Positions 23,008 through 30,861 of a DNA stretch of 64,000 nt are shown here, piece by piece. Below the pieces are notes generated by a model. The model was given only the letters and a program-made list of their open reading frames with translations, had not been told where the DNA came from and did no database searches. The position numbers were made by a program, and so were the translations under genes. The DNA is from Eupransor demetentiae (GTDB taxonomy: Bacteria > Bacillota > Bacilli > Lactobacillales > Lactobacillaceae), in contig NZ_CAWVOH010000001.1 in NCBI RefSeq assembly GCF_963930865.1, forward strand, positions 248,001-312,000. The letters run 5' to 3'. Position 1 is the stretch's first letter; every line of letters begins with the position of its first letter.

Positions 23008-25440
23008 ATGGGTTACGATCATCATTCGATTGAAAAGAAGTGGCAAGATTTCTGGGCCGAACATAAGACTTTTAAGGCACCGGATCAATCTGATAAGCCA
23101 AAGTACTATGTCTTAGACATGTTCCCTTATCCTTCAGGACAAGGTCTTCACGTCGGTCATCCGGAAGGTTATACGGCCACGGATATTGTTAGCCGTTATA
23201 AGCGCGCGCAAGGCTTTAACGTCTTGCACCCAATGGGTTGGGATGCCTTTGGTTTGCCCGCCGAACAATACGCCATTAAGACTGGAAATAACCCCGCAAC
23301 TTTCACTGACAAGAACATTGCGGTCTTTAAGAAGCAAATTCAATCGCTCGGATTCTCATACGATTGGGACCGTGAAATTAAGACCACGGATCCAAAGTAT
23401 TACAAGTGGACGCAGTGGATTTTTGAAAAGCTCTACGAAAAGGGCTTGGCTTACGAAGATAAAATCATGGTTAACTGGGCCCCTGATTTTCCTGGTGGGG
23501 GAATCGTGGTGGCCAACGAAGAAGTTATCGATGGTAAGACGGAACGTGGTGGCTACCCAGTCTACCGCGTGCCAATGCGTCAGTGGGTCTTGAAGATTAC
23601 GGCCTACGCCGATCGTTTGATTGATGATTTGGACGACTTGGACTGGCCTGAAGCCATCAAGGAACAGCAACGTAATTGGATCGGCCGTTCAATCGGAGCC
23701 TCCGTCGTCTTTGATATTGAAAAGCACACGGGTTCTCAGGTTGAAGTATTCTCAACACGTCCCGATACTTTGTTCGGGGCTTCTTACATTGTTTTGGCAC
23801 CGGAACATGACTTGGTTGCTGAAATTGTGACGCCTGAACAAAAGGAAGCCGTGGAGAAGTACCAAGCATCAATCGCTGCAAAGTCTGATCTTGAGCGAAC
23901 GGATTTGAACAAGAATAAGACTGGTGTCTTCACTGGAGCTTACGCAACAAACCCAGTTAACGGTAAGCAAATTCCAATTTGGATTGCTGACTATGTTTTG
24001 GCCTCATATGGAACTGGTGCCGTTATGGGTGTGCCAGCTCACGATCAACGTGACTGGGACTTTGCCAAGAAATTCGATTTGGACATTACACCTGTTATTG
24101 AAGGTGGTAATGTCGAAGAAGAAGCCTATGCCGGTGATGGTCAGCACATTAACTCTGACTTTTTGAACGGTAAGGGCAAGCAAGAAGCCATTGATAGCAT
24201 TATTGATTGGTTGACAGAGCATAAGGCGGGAGCTAAGAAGGTAAACTACCGCTTGCGTGACTGGATTTTCTCACGTCAGCGTTACTGGGGTGAACCAATT
24301 CCAGTTATTCACTGGGAAGATGGTACCCAATCCTTGGTTCCTGAAGAAGAATTACCATTGCGTTTGCCTAAGATGAACCAAGACCAAATGAAGCCATCTG
24401 GTACTGGTGAGTCACCATTGGCGAACGCAACGGACTGGTTGGAAGTAACTCGCGAAGATGGCGTTAAGGGCCGTCGCGAAACCAACACTATGCCACAGTG
24501 GGCCGGCTCATCATGGTACTTCCTACGCTATGTTGATCCTAAGAATGGTGAAATGTTGGCTGACCCAGAAAAGTTGAAGTACTGGATGAACGTTGACCTT
24601 TATGTTGGTGGAGCCGAACACGCCGTTTTGCACTTGCTCTATGCTCGTTTCTGGAACAAGTTCCTTTACGATTTGGGTGTTGTGCCAAACAAGGAACCAT
24701 TCCACAAGTTGGTTAACCAAGGTATGATTCTTGGTGGCAACCACGAAAAGATGTCCAAGTCGAAGGGAAACGTGGTTAACCCGGATGAAATCGTTAATGA
24801 TTATGGTGCTGATACGCTTCGTGTTTACGAAATGTTCATGGGTCCTTTGACTCAGAGCAAGCCGTGGTCTGAAGAGGGGGTTTCTGGATCTCGTCGCTGG
24901 TTGGACCGTGTTTGGCGCTTGCTGATTGATGACGAAGGTAAGTTGCGTGATCACGTGACCAACTTCAACCCTGGTGACCTTGATAAGAGCTACAACGTCA
25001 CGGTTAAAAAGGTTACCGAAGACCTCGAAAACTTGCGCTTTAACACCGCAATTTCACAGTTGATGGTTTTCGTAAACGACGCCTACAAGTCCGAAGCATT
25101 GCCATTGCCATACATGGAAGGCTTTGTCCAAATGCTCGCGCCATTCGCACCACATTTGGCCGAGGAACTTTGGTCTCGTTTGGGCCATGAAGGCGAATCG
25201 ATTGCCTACGTCAAGTGGCCAAGTTACGATGAGAGCGCCTTGGTCGACTCTTCCGTTGAAATTATTTTTCAAGTTAACGGTAAGGTTCGTAGCAAGCAAG
25301 TCATGAGTAAGGATGCTAGTCAAGAAGAAATGATTGAAGCTGCGAAGGCTGATAAGCGCATCCAGAAGTACATTGATGGGGCCACTATCCGTAAAGTTAT
25401 TGCAATTCCTGGCAAGTTTGTTAACATTGTTGCCAACTGA
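23008..25440 (+). CDS. leuS: Leucyl-tRNA synthetase
   Basis: An 810-residue class I synthetase that charges tRNA-Leu. HIGH motif as HVGH in QGLHVGHPEGYTATD and KMSKS in HEKMSKSKGNVV; the CP1 editing domain (about residues 225-420) and the C-terminal anticodon and tail domains are present. ATG 23008 is preceded by AAGGAGG at 12 bases; the longer frame upstream runs through the T-box and is not used. Conserved cysteines of relatives are replaced (NWAPDF and WAGSSWY here), and no cysteine was found in the chain. Confidence 0.98.
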   Translation: MGYDHHSIEKKWQDFWAEHKTFKAPDQSDKPKYYVLDMFPYPSGQGLHVGHPEGYTATDIVSRYKRAQGFNVLHPMGWDAFGLPAEQYAIKTGNNPATFTDKNIAVFKKQIQSLGFSYDWDREIKTTDPKYYKWTQWIFEKLYEKGLAYEDKIMVNWAPDFPGGGIVVANEEVIDGKTERGGYPVYRVPMRQWVLKITAYADRLIDDLDDLDWPEAIKEQQRNWIGRSIGASVVFDIEKHTGSQVEVFSTRPDTLFGASYIVLAPEHDLVAEIVTPEQKEAVEKYQASIAAKSDLERTDLNKNKTGVFTGAYATNPVNGKQIPIWIADYVLASYGTGAVMGVPAHDQRDWDFAKKFDLDITPVIEGGNVEEEAYAGDGQHINSDFLNGKGKQEAIDSIIDWLTEHKAGAKKVNYRLRDWIFSRQRYWGEPIPVIHWEDGTQSLVPEEELPLRLPKMNQDQMKPSGTGESPLANATDWLEVTREDGVKGRRETNTMPQWAGSSWYFLRYVDPKNGEMLADPEKLKYWMNVDLYVGGAEHAVLHLLYARFWNKFLYDLGVVPNKEPFHKLVNQGMILGGNHEKMSKSKGNVVNPDEIVNDYGADTLRVYEMFMGPLTQSKPWSEEGVSGSRRWLDRVWRLLIDDEGKLRDHVTNFNPGDLDKSYNVTVKKVTEDLENLRFNTAISQLMVFVNDAYKSEALPLPYMEGFVQMLAPFAPHLAEELWSRLGHEGESIAYVKWPSYDESALVDSSVEIIFQVNGKVRSKQVMSKDASQEEMIEAAKADKRIQKYIDGATIRKVIAIPGKFVNIVAN

Positions 25441-25446
25441 TTTAAT

Positions 25447-25460
25447 CCCGCTTCGGCGGG
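25447..25460 (+). other. Stem-loop with TTCG tetraloop after leuS
   Basis: CCCGC-ttcg-GCGGG directly after the stop codon. There is no T-run, so it is more likely an mRNA-end stabiliser or weak pause than a full terminator. leuS and the flippase gene may be co-transcribed. Confidence 0.5.
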
Positions 25461-25493
25461 AGTACATAGATTTATTTAAGTAAGGAAATCAAA

Positions 25494-27401
25494 ATGTCGC
25501 AAGATAAGCAGCCCGGAGCACAGCATGCAAACGATGATATTCAAGTTGATCGCACGGAAGTTGATGGCCAGTATTTAACAGCCGATGAACTGCTGTCAAA
25601 GTTGGATTTAAACGTTAGTCCTAGTGAAGGCCAGCAGCACTACAAAAAACGGGCCAGCCGTCGGCCTAGCCGAAAACATGTTGAAACACCTGCGCCCACG
25701 ACCGTTGACTCCAGTCCGGAACTGTTAGATAAAGCTTTGGACCAAAATCTCGCCACGCCGACGGATGCCGCAACCATTAACCAAAGTGACTCAGACAGTC
25801 GTGCTTTGGTACGAGGATCAGCCTGGTTATCTGCTGGAAATATTATTTCGCGTTTGCTGGGTGCCGTCTTTATTCTCCCTTGGCTCTTGATGCTGGGGGA
25901 GTATGCCAATAAATCGAACTCACTTTTCTCGCAGGGTTACAACATTTATGGCATTATGCTGGCCATTGCGACCTTTGGTTTTCCATCGGCAATTGCCAAG
26001 GTCGTTGGGAAATTGATTGCCCAACATAAAAATGACGACATTCGTTCCTTGACGAAACAGTCTCTCATGGTGGGAGTGGTATTGGGTGTTGTTTTCGCGG
26101 CGATTCTATACATTGGTGCGCCGGCTCTTTCGAATCAAAATGATAACGTGGTGCCAGTTTTGCACTCCTTGGCCTGGGCGGTCTTAGTCTTTCCCTTGAT
26201 GTCCATGCTGCGTGGGATTTTCCAGGGGCATCAACTGATGCACATTTCGGCGATTTCTGACATTGTTGAACAAATTGCGCGCATCATTTATCTTTTGCTA
26301 GCCACGCTGGTTGTTTTGAAATTAGACCCAACGAACTGGGTTGGGGCGGTGGTTCAAGCAACCTTTGCCGCCTTCATTGGTGCACTCTTCTCGATGGGAA
26401 TTTTGGCCTGGGGCTGGATCAAGTACAAAGACCAAATTATGCCACCCGCAACGCCAAGGGGCGAACCCAATAAGGCCATGGAGCTCGTGGTTCATATTTT
26501 GAAAGAGTCTTGGCCCTTTGTCATCATTGGCTCAGCAACCAATCTCTTCCTCTTTGTCGATCAGTACAGTTTCTTTAACATCATGCGCCACTTCTTTGAT
26601 ATCTCAAAGGATGATTTGCAGGTTCAATTTGCGCTTTTTTCGGCCAACCCGAACAAACTCGTGATGATCGTGATTTCATTTGCCACGAGTATTGCGGCTT
26701 CGGCTTTGCCAATTTTGGCGGGAGCACGAGGGAAGGGCGACATGGAGGCAGTTAACAAGCAGCTAAAACAAGTTCTTTCCTTAACCATGCTGGTCCTTTT
26801 GCCGGCTGCACTGGGGATGTTTGCGATTTCAACACCGTTGTACAAGATGTTTTATCCAATCGATTCAACGACCCAGGAAGGAATTTACCTGCTTCAGTTC
26901 TCAACGATGCTGACAATTGTCTTTTCGCTCTTTATGCTCTTGGCGATGATTTTGCAGTCCCTGTCGGATACTAAAATCGTACTGAAGTCCTTTACTTACG
27001 GCCTCCTGATTAAAATCGTTCTGCAGTTGCCGCTGGTATACACCCTTCAAGGAATGGGGGCTTTGTTGGCCTCTGCCATTGGAATGGGCTACTCCGTTTA
27101 CTACATGTTGAAGTACTCGGAGGAACACTATCAGGTTGGCCTAACGACGGTTGCTTCTGATGTTGGTGGCGCCTTCTTCGCTTCAGCCATTATGGCCATT
27201 GTTGTCTACCTTTTCTTGGCGGTCCTAAACGTCTTGCTACCGGGTAGTGGTAAGGTGGCCAACACCGTCGAAACTATTTTGGCTGTGGGTGTAGGTGGCA
27301 TTGTTTTGCTACCACTCTATTCTTACTTTGGCCTAGCCGATAAAATCCTGGGATCTTATCTGCAACGCCTACCAAAATTTTTACGACCTGAACACAAATA
27401 A
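25494..27401 (+). CDS. Polysaccharide/lipid flippase of the MOP superfamily (YtgP/MurJ-like)
   Basis: A 635-residue integral membrane protein with about 14 membrane segments. The first roughly 105 residues form a charged cytoplasmic extension (basic patch KKRASRRPSRK) before the first segment, where GSAWLSAGNIISRLLGAVFI is a typical start for this family. Low-GC Gram-positive relatives (YtgP/Amj-type, SpoVB-like) flip undecaprenyl-linked precursors such as lipid II. The precise substrate (peptidoglycan or other glycan) is not readable. ATG follows AAGGAAATCAAA. Confidence 0.88.
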   Translation: MSQDKQPGAQHANDDIQVDRTEVDGQYLTADELLSKLDLNVSPSEGQQHYKKRASRRPSRKHVETPAPTTVDSSPELLDKALDQNLATPTDAATINQSDSDSRALVRGSAWLSAGNIISRLLGAVFILPWLLMLGEYANKSNSLFSQGYNIYGIMLAIATFGFPSAIAKVVGKLIAQHKNDDIRSLTKQSLMVGVVLGVVFAAILYIGAPALSNQNDNVVPVLHSLAWAVLVFPLMSMLRGIFQGHQLMHISAISDIVEQIARIIYLLLATLVVLKLDPTNWVGAVVQATFAAFIGALFSMGILAWGWIKYKDQIMPPATPRGEPNKAMELVVHILKESWPFVIIGSATNLFLFVDQYSFFNIMRHFFDISKDDLQVQFALFSANPNKLVMIVISFATSIAASALPILAGARGKGDMEAVNKQLKQVLSLTMLVLLPAALGMFAISTPLYKMFYPIDSTTQEGIYLLQFSTMLTIVFSLFMLLAMILQSLSDTKIVLKSFTYGLLIKIVLQLPLVYTLQGMGALLASAIGMGYSVYYMLKYSEEHYQVGLTTVASDVGGAFFASAIMAIVVYLFLAVLNVLLPGSGKVANTVETILAVGVGGIVLLPLYSYFGLADKILGSYLQRLPKFLRPEHK

Positions 27402-27407
27402 GTTCAC

Positions 27408-27479
27408 AAAACCCCGTTCAGTCTGTGTTACCATGGGACTAATGTCCTTGGGACTAGACATTCTTGAAAACGGGGTTTT
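27408..27479 (+). promoter_or_regulatory. Long-range inverted repeat enclosing the yitT ribosome binding region
   Basis: AAAACCCCGTT (27408-27418) and AACGGGGTTTT (27469-27479) are perfect complements around a 50-base interior that has its own hairpins (AATGTC with GACATT, GTCC with GGAC). The only SD-like bases for yitT (CGGGG) are in the 3' arm, seven bases before ATG. It may be a terminator for the flippase gene, a translational switch for yitT, or both. Confidence 0.6.
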
Positions 27480-27482
27480 AAC

Positions 27483-28472
27483 ATGGGAAAGAAATCTTCA
27501 CTACGTAAAATTGGTCTAACCGTGCTATTCTTCTTTGTCAGTGTGACATTGCAAGTAGTTGGACTGAATTTTTTCCTGATTCCAAATGATATTTTCTCAG
27601 TCGGGATTAACGGGGTTGCCCAGTTACTTTCGATTTTTGGCGTGCGCTTTTTGCATACAAGCATTGATACCGGTGTATTCATTCTGGTTCTTAACATTCC
27701 AATCGGAATTATCGGTTGGCGCTTGATCGGGGGTAAGTTTACGCTTTTGTCCTTCCTGAACTCTGTGGCCGTTTCAGTAGCCTTAATCGTTGTGCCCGTT
27801 GGACCTTTTACCACTCAGCCTTTGCTAGCTTCGCTCTTTGGTAGTGTGTTGGTGGGAACTTCAGTTGGACTAGCTCTCCGTTATGGTTTTTCAACGGGTG
27901 GCCTGGACATCATTGCCATGGTAGTCCAAAAGCGAACTGGGAAGTCTATCGGGGTCTTCATGAACGCCGTTAACTTTGTCATCGTCTTAATCGCTGGTTC
28001 CTTCATCGGCTGGCAAAATGCGCTTTACACCTTGATTGGAATTTACGCCAACGGCCGGGTGGTGGATACAATCTATACTGGTTACCAGAAGGTAACGGCC
28101 TTAATTGTTACCACCAAAGGCCAAGAGGTCGTCGATGCCCTACATCGCGACTTTATCCGTGGGATTACGATTTTGCCATCTCAGGGGGCCTATACGAAGC
28201 GTGACTCGCAAACTTTGATGATGGTCATTTCCCGTTACGAATTGTTTGAAATGCAAGAAACCGTTCGTCATATCGATCCGAAGGCCTTTATTAACTTTGT
28301 TAGCACGGTTTCGGTTGCCGGGGAATTCCTTGATGCTGACCGCCAACTCCAGATGCGTAAATCGATGTCGCCTAAGCCTGCGACAATTGATGCTCAAGTC
28401 GAAGCTGAAAAGCAATTGGAAGATCAATTGCAGCAAATTCAAGAGCAACAGGACAACCAATCAAATCAATAA
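27483..28472 (+). CDS. YitT family membrane protein (DUF161 with C-terminal DUF2179)
   Basis: A 329-residue protein with about five or six membrane segments in the N-terminal two thirds (VTLQVVGLNFFLIPNDIFSV, YGFSTGGLDIIAMVV). A cytoplasmic DUF2179 domain follows (about residues 215-300, TTKGQEVVDALHRDFIRG...TVSVAGEF), then a Gln/Glu-rich tail. Function is unknown; the family is common in Firmicutes. The ribosome binding site is poor and lies inside an inverted repeat, suggesting post-transcriptional control. Confidence 0.9.
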   Translation: MGKKSSLRKIGLTVLFFFVSVTLQVVGLNFFLIPNDIFSVGINGVAQLLSIFGVRFLHTSIDTGVFILVLNIPIGIIGWRLIGGKFTLLSFLNSVAVSVALIVVPVGPFTTQPLLASLFGSVLVGTSVGLALRYGFSTGGLDIIAMVVQKRTGKSIGVFMNAVNFVIVLIAGSFIGWQNALYTLIGIYANGRVVDTIYTGYQKVTALIVTTKGQEVVDALHRDFIRGITILPSQGAYTKRDSQTLMMVISRYELFEMQETVRHIDPKAFINFVSTVSVAGEFLDADRQLQMRKSMSPKPATIDAQVEAEKQLEDQLQQIQEQQDNQSNQ

Positions 28473-28505
28473 TTTTTGATAGAAATTTAGCTTTTTTAAA
28501 AAGGG

Positions 28506-28557
28506 AGCAAGAGGGGTTAAAGTCGCCATTTCGGGCGATTTTCTCAGCTTGCTTTTT
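28506..28557 (+). terminator. Branched terminator after yitT
   Basis: Outer stem AGCAAG with CTTGCT followed by T5; inside it a second hairpin, TCGCC-attt-GGCGA type (about 28523-28538). It separates yitT from the purine riboswitch. Confidence 0.65.
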
Positions 28558-28596
28558 CTCATAAAAGGCAGTAAAGTAGTAGTCAATAACTGAAAA

Positions 28597-28731
28597 TATT
28601 TGCAGATATATCGCTGGAAAATGGCCAGCAGTTTCTACCACGCACCCAACGTCGTGACTATCCGTGAATGCTGTAAGACTTTTTGACGTACAAGCATTTG
28701 TGGATCTGTTTTTTCCTGCAAGTGCTTTTTT
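28597..28731 (+). promoter_or_regulatory. Guanine-class purine riboswitch with terminator, upstream of guaB
   Basis: The aptamer shows the J1/2 ATAT, P2 GCTGG/CCAGC, the invariant GTTTCTACC (28631-28639), a short P3 (CACG/CGTG) and GACTAT. The C at 28658 stands at the position that selects guanine/hypoxanthine; adenine switches have U there. P1 pairs ATTTGC-AGATA with TATC-GTGAAT. The expression platform is a terminator, AAGCATTTG (28692-28700) with CAAGTGCTT (28719-28727) and T6; the P1 3' strand (AATGCT) can pair with its 5' arm (AGCATT) as antiterminator. Ligand binding should therefore turn the operon off. A weak promoter TTGCTT-17-TAAAGT (28549-28577) may drive it. Confidence 0.92.
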
Positions 28732-28774
28732 GTTTAAAAATGGGCCAAGCGATATCAGTAAAAAAGGAGACATA

Positions 28775-29881
28775 ATGGCAAAGTTTAGCAAGAAGAATAA
28801 ATTTGTTCCGATGGGTTTGACCTTTGAAGATATGAAGATTGAAGGGCACGATCAGGCCATCGCACTTGATCAAGTTAGCGTTGCCACCCAGTTGACGCCA
28901 ACTTTGAAGCTTAATATTCCCTTGCTATCAGCAGCCATGGATACTGTTACGGAATCTGATTTCGCGATTGCTTTGGCACAATTTGGTGGTTTAGGCGTTG
29001 TGCACAAGAACATGACGATTGCTGATCAGGCAAATGAAATCGCGCGAGTAAAGGAATACCACTTCGATGAAAAGGCCTATCCCAAGGCTGCTATTGATGC
29101 CGAAGGTCGTTTACTTGTTGCGGGTGCTGTTGGAGTAACCAATGATACCTTGAAGCGTGTTCAGGCCCTTGCCGACGCCGGTGCCGATGCCATTGTTTTG
29201 GATTCAGCTCACGGACATTCAGAAGGGGTTTTGCGAAAGGTATCCGAAGTTCGTCAGGCCTTTCCAAAGCTCAATATTATTGCGGGTAACATCGCAACTG
29301 AATCAGGTGCCGCAGCGCTCTACGACGCTGGTGCCGACGTGGTAAAGATTGGAATCGGTCCTGGTTCAATCTGTACCACTCGTGTGGTTGCTGGAATCGG
29401 TGTCCCACAACTCTCTGCCATTCGCGATGCTGCTGTGGAAGCGAAGAAGCGCGATAAGAGCATCATTGCTGATGGTGGTGCTAAGACCGCCGAAGACATT
29501 TTGAAGGCCTTGGCTATGGGTGGCAACGCCGTTATGCTGGGTTCTATGTTCTCTGGAACTGCTGAAACGCCTGGTGATGTCTTCGAAGAAAATGGTAAGA
29601 AGTTTAAGTTCTACCGTGGTATGGGTTCAATCGCGGCGATGGAAAACGGTTCTAAGGACCGTTACTTCCAAGGTGAAGTGAAGGAAGCCAACAAGATGGT
29701 GCCGGAAGGAATTGAAGCCCGCGTTGTCTATAAGGGTACCTTGGAAGAAGTTTTGGAACCGGTTATGGAATACTTGACTGGCACGATGGCGGAGCTTGGT
29801 GCCAAGAACATTGAAACTTTGATTAGCCAAAATGATTTGCGTTTGAACACAAAGGTGCACGACTACCAAGCATCACTTTAA
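28775..29881 (+). CDS. guaB: IMP dehydrogenase, CBS-less and C-terminally short
   Basis: Oxidises IMP to XMP with NAD+. At 368 residues it has the (beta/alpha)8 core with catalytic Cys200 in GIGPGSICTTRVVAGIG, the IMP-binding IIADGGAK and the flap YRGMGSIAAM with KDRYFQ. The CBS pair that usually interrupts the barrel (about 120 residues) is absent. Two family parts are changed: the N-terminal DDVLLxPxxSxVLP stretch reads EDMKIEGHDQAIA, and the C-terminal ESHxHD segment, which in known IMPDHs donates K+ ligands to the neighbouring subunit, is missing (the end reads NIETLISQNDLRLN). ATG 28775 has AAAGGAGA upstream. First gene after the riboswitch. Confidence 0.92.
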   Translation: MAKFSKKNKFVPMGLTFEDMKIEGHDQAIALDQVSVATQLTPTLKLNIPLLSAAMDTVTESDFAIALAQFGGLGVVHKNMTIADQANEIARVKEYHFDEKAYPKAAIDAEGRLLVAGAVGVTNDTLKRVQALADAGADAIVLDSAHGHSEGVLRKVSEVRQAFPKLNIIAGNIATESGAAALYDAGADVVKIGIGPGSICTTRVVAGIGVPQLSAIRDAAVEAKKRDKSIIADGGAKTAEDILKALAMGGNAVMLGSMFSGTAETPGDVFEENGKKFKFYRGMGSIAAMENGSKDRYFQGEVKEANKMVPEGIEARVVYKGTLEEVLEPVMEYLTGTMAELGAKNIETLISQNDLRLNTKVHDYQASL

Positions 29882-29907
29882 TTTGCAGCTGATATTAGGG
29901 AGAAATT

Positions 29908-30861
29908 ATGACGAATCAAGCAAGTAAGCAGGGGCTAGGTTACGATCAAACTTTGTTGGTCCCCGCAGCCTCAAGCGTCCTACCACATACTGTTTCACTT
30001 AGCAGTCATTTAGGGACTTTCAAGTTGAAAGAACCATTGGTGGCCAACGCCATGGGTTCTGAATCAAATGATTACGCTATTCCAATGGCGCTAGCCGGTG
30101 GTTTGGGTGTTATCGCTGCTGAAAAGGACTTGGATGACCAAGTTGCTGAAATCAAGAAGGTCAAGAACCACGCGGTTAACATCGAAGAAAGTGAAAAAGC
30201 ACTTCTCGATGACGCTGGTCAATTAAAGGTTGGTACTGAAGTTTGGTTGACCGATGGAGTTGCCGAACGAATGAACACATTGGTTGATGCGGGAGCGGAT
30301 GCCATCTTCGTTTACCTCAACAAGGCTTTGGACGATGCTGCTGTTAAGCAACTATCCGAATTAAAGCATAAGTTCGAAAAGACGCTCTTGGTTGTCGGTT
30401 TGATTGACGACCCCAAGGAAGCTAAGCAACTTTATGAAGCAGGTATTGATACCATTATTGCCGGTCCAAGCCAAAATTCAGCCTGGCCTGCTGACCATCA
30501 CTATCCATTCTTAACGGTGACGATGGATATTGCGGAAGTTGCTGCTGATTATGATAAGGCGGTCATTGCAGGTGGTGGCATACATTACTCCGGTGATGTC
30601 GTGAAGGCCATTGCTGCCGGCGCCGATGCGGTCATGATTTCTGATTACCTTTCTGGTGATGAAAGTCCTAAGGACGCTATTTTCCAGATTGATGGTGGTT
30701 TACGTGCCGGGATGGGCTACACTGGGTCTGCTGATATCGCAACCTTGCAAGCACAAGCTCAGTTCGTTCAGATTACGGATAATGGTTTGCGTGAATCGCA
30801 TCCACACGATGTTCAGATTACGAAGCAAGCTCCTAACTACGTAGAACAAGAAAAGGATTAA
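29908..30861 (+). CDS. IMP dehydrogenase-like paralogue lacking the catalytic cysteine (predicted pseudoenzyme or partner subunit)
   Basis: A 317-residue IMPDH-fold protein without any cysteine. It keeps the classical N-terminal YDQTLLVPAASSVLP and the C-terminal DGGLRAGMGYTG (residues 262-273) and GLRESHPHDVQITKQAPNY (residues 293-311). The catalytic loop GPGSICTTR is replaced by AGPSQNSAWPADHH (residues 185-198), the IMP phosphate motif DGG is GGG (222-224), and the YRGMGS flap is deleted. CBS domains are absent. It lies between guaB and guaA, 26 bases after the former and overlapping the latter's start, so it is made with them. It cannot by itself carry out the IMPDH reaction as known. It keeps the parts guaB lost, which suggests a hetero-oligomer; this is inference. 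Confidence 0.85.
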   Translation: MTNQASKQGLGYDQTLLVPAASSVLPHTVSLSSHLGTFKLKEPLVANAMGSESNDYAIPMALAGGLGVIAAEKDLDDQVAEIKKVKNHAVNIEESEKALLDDAGQLKVGTEVWLTDGVAERMNTLVDAGADAIFVYLNKALDDAAVKQLSELKHKFEKTLLVVGLIDDPKEAKQLYEAGIDTIIAGPSQNSAWPADHHYPFLTVTMDIAEVAADYDKAVIAGGGIHYSGDVVKAIAAGADAVMISDYLSGDESPKDAIFQIDGGLRAGMGYTGSADIATLQAQAQFVQITDNGLRESHPHDVQITKQAPNYVEQEKD

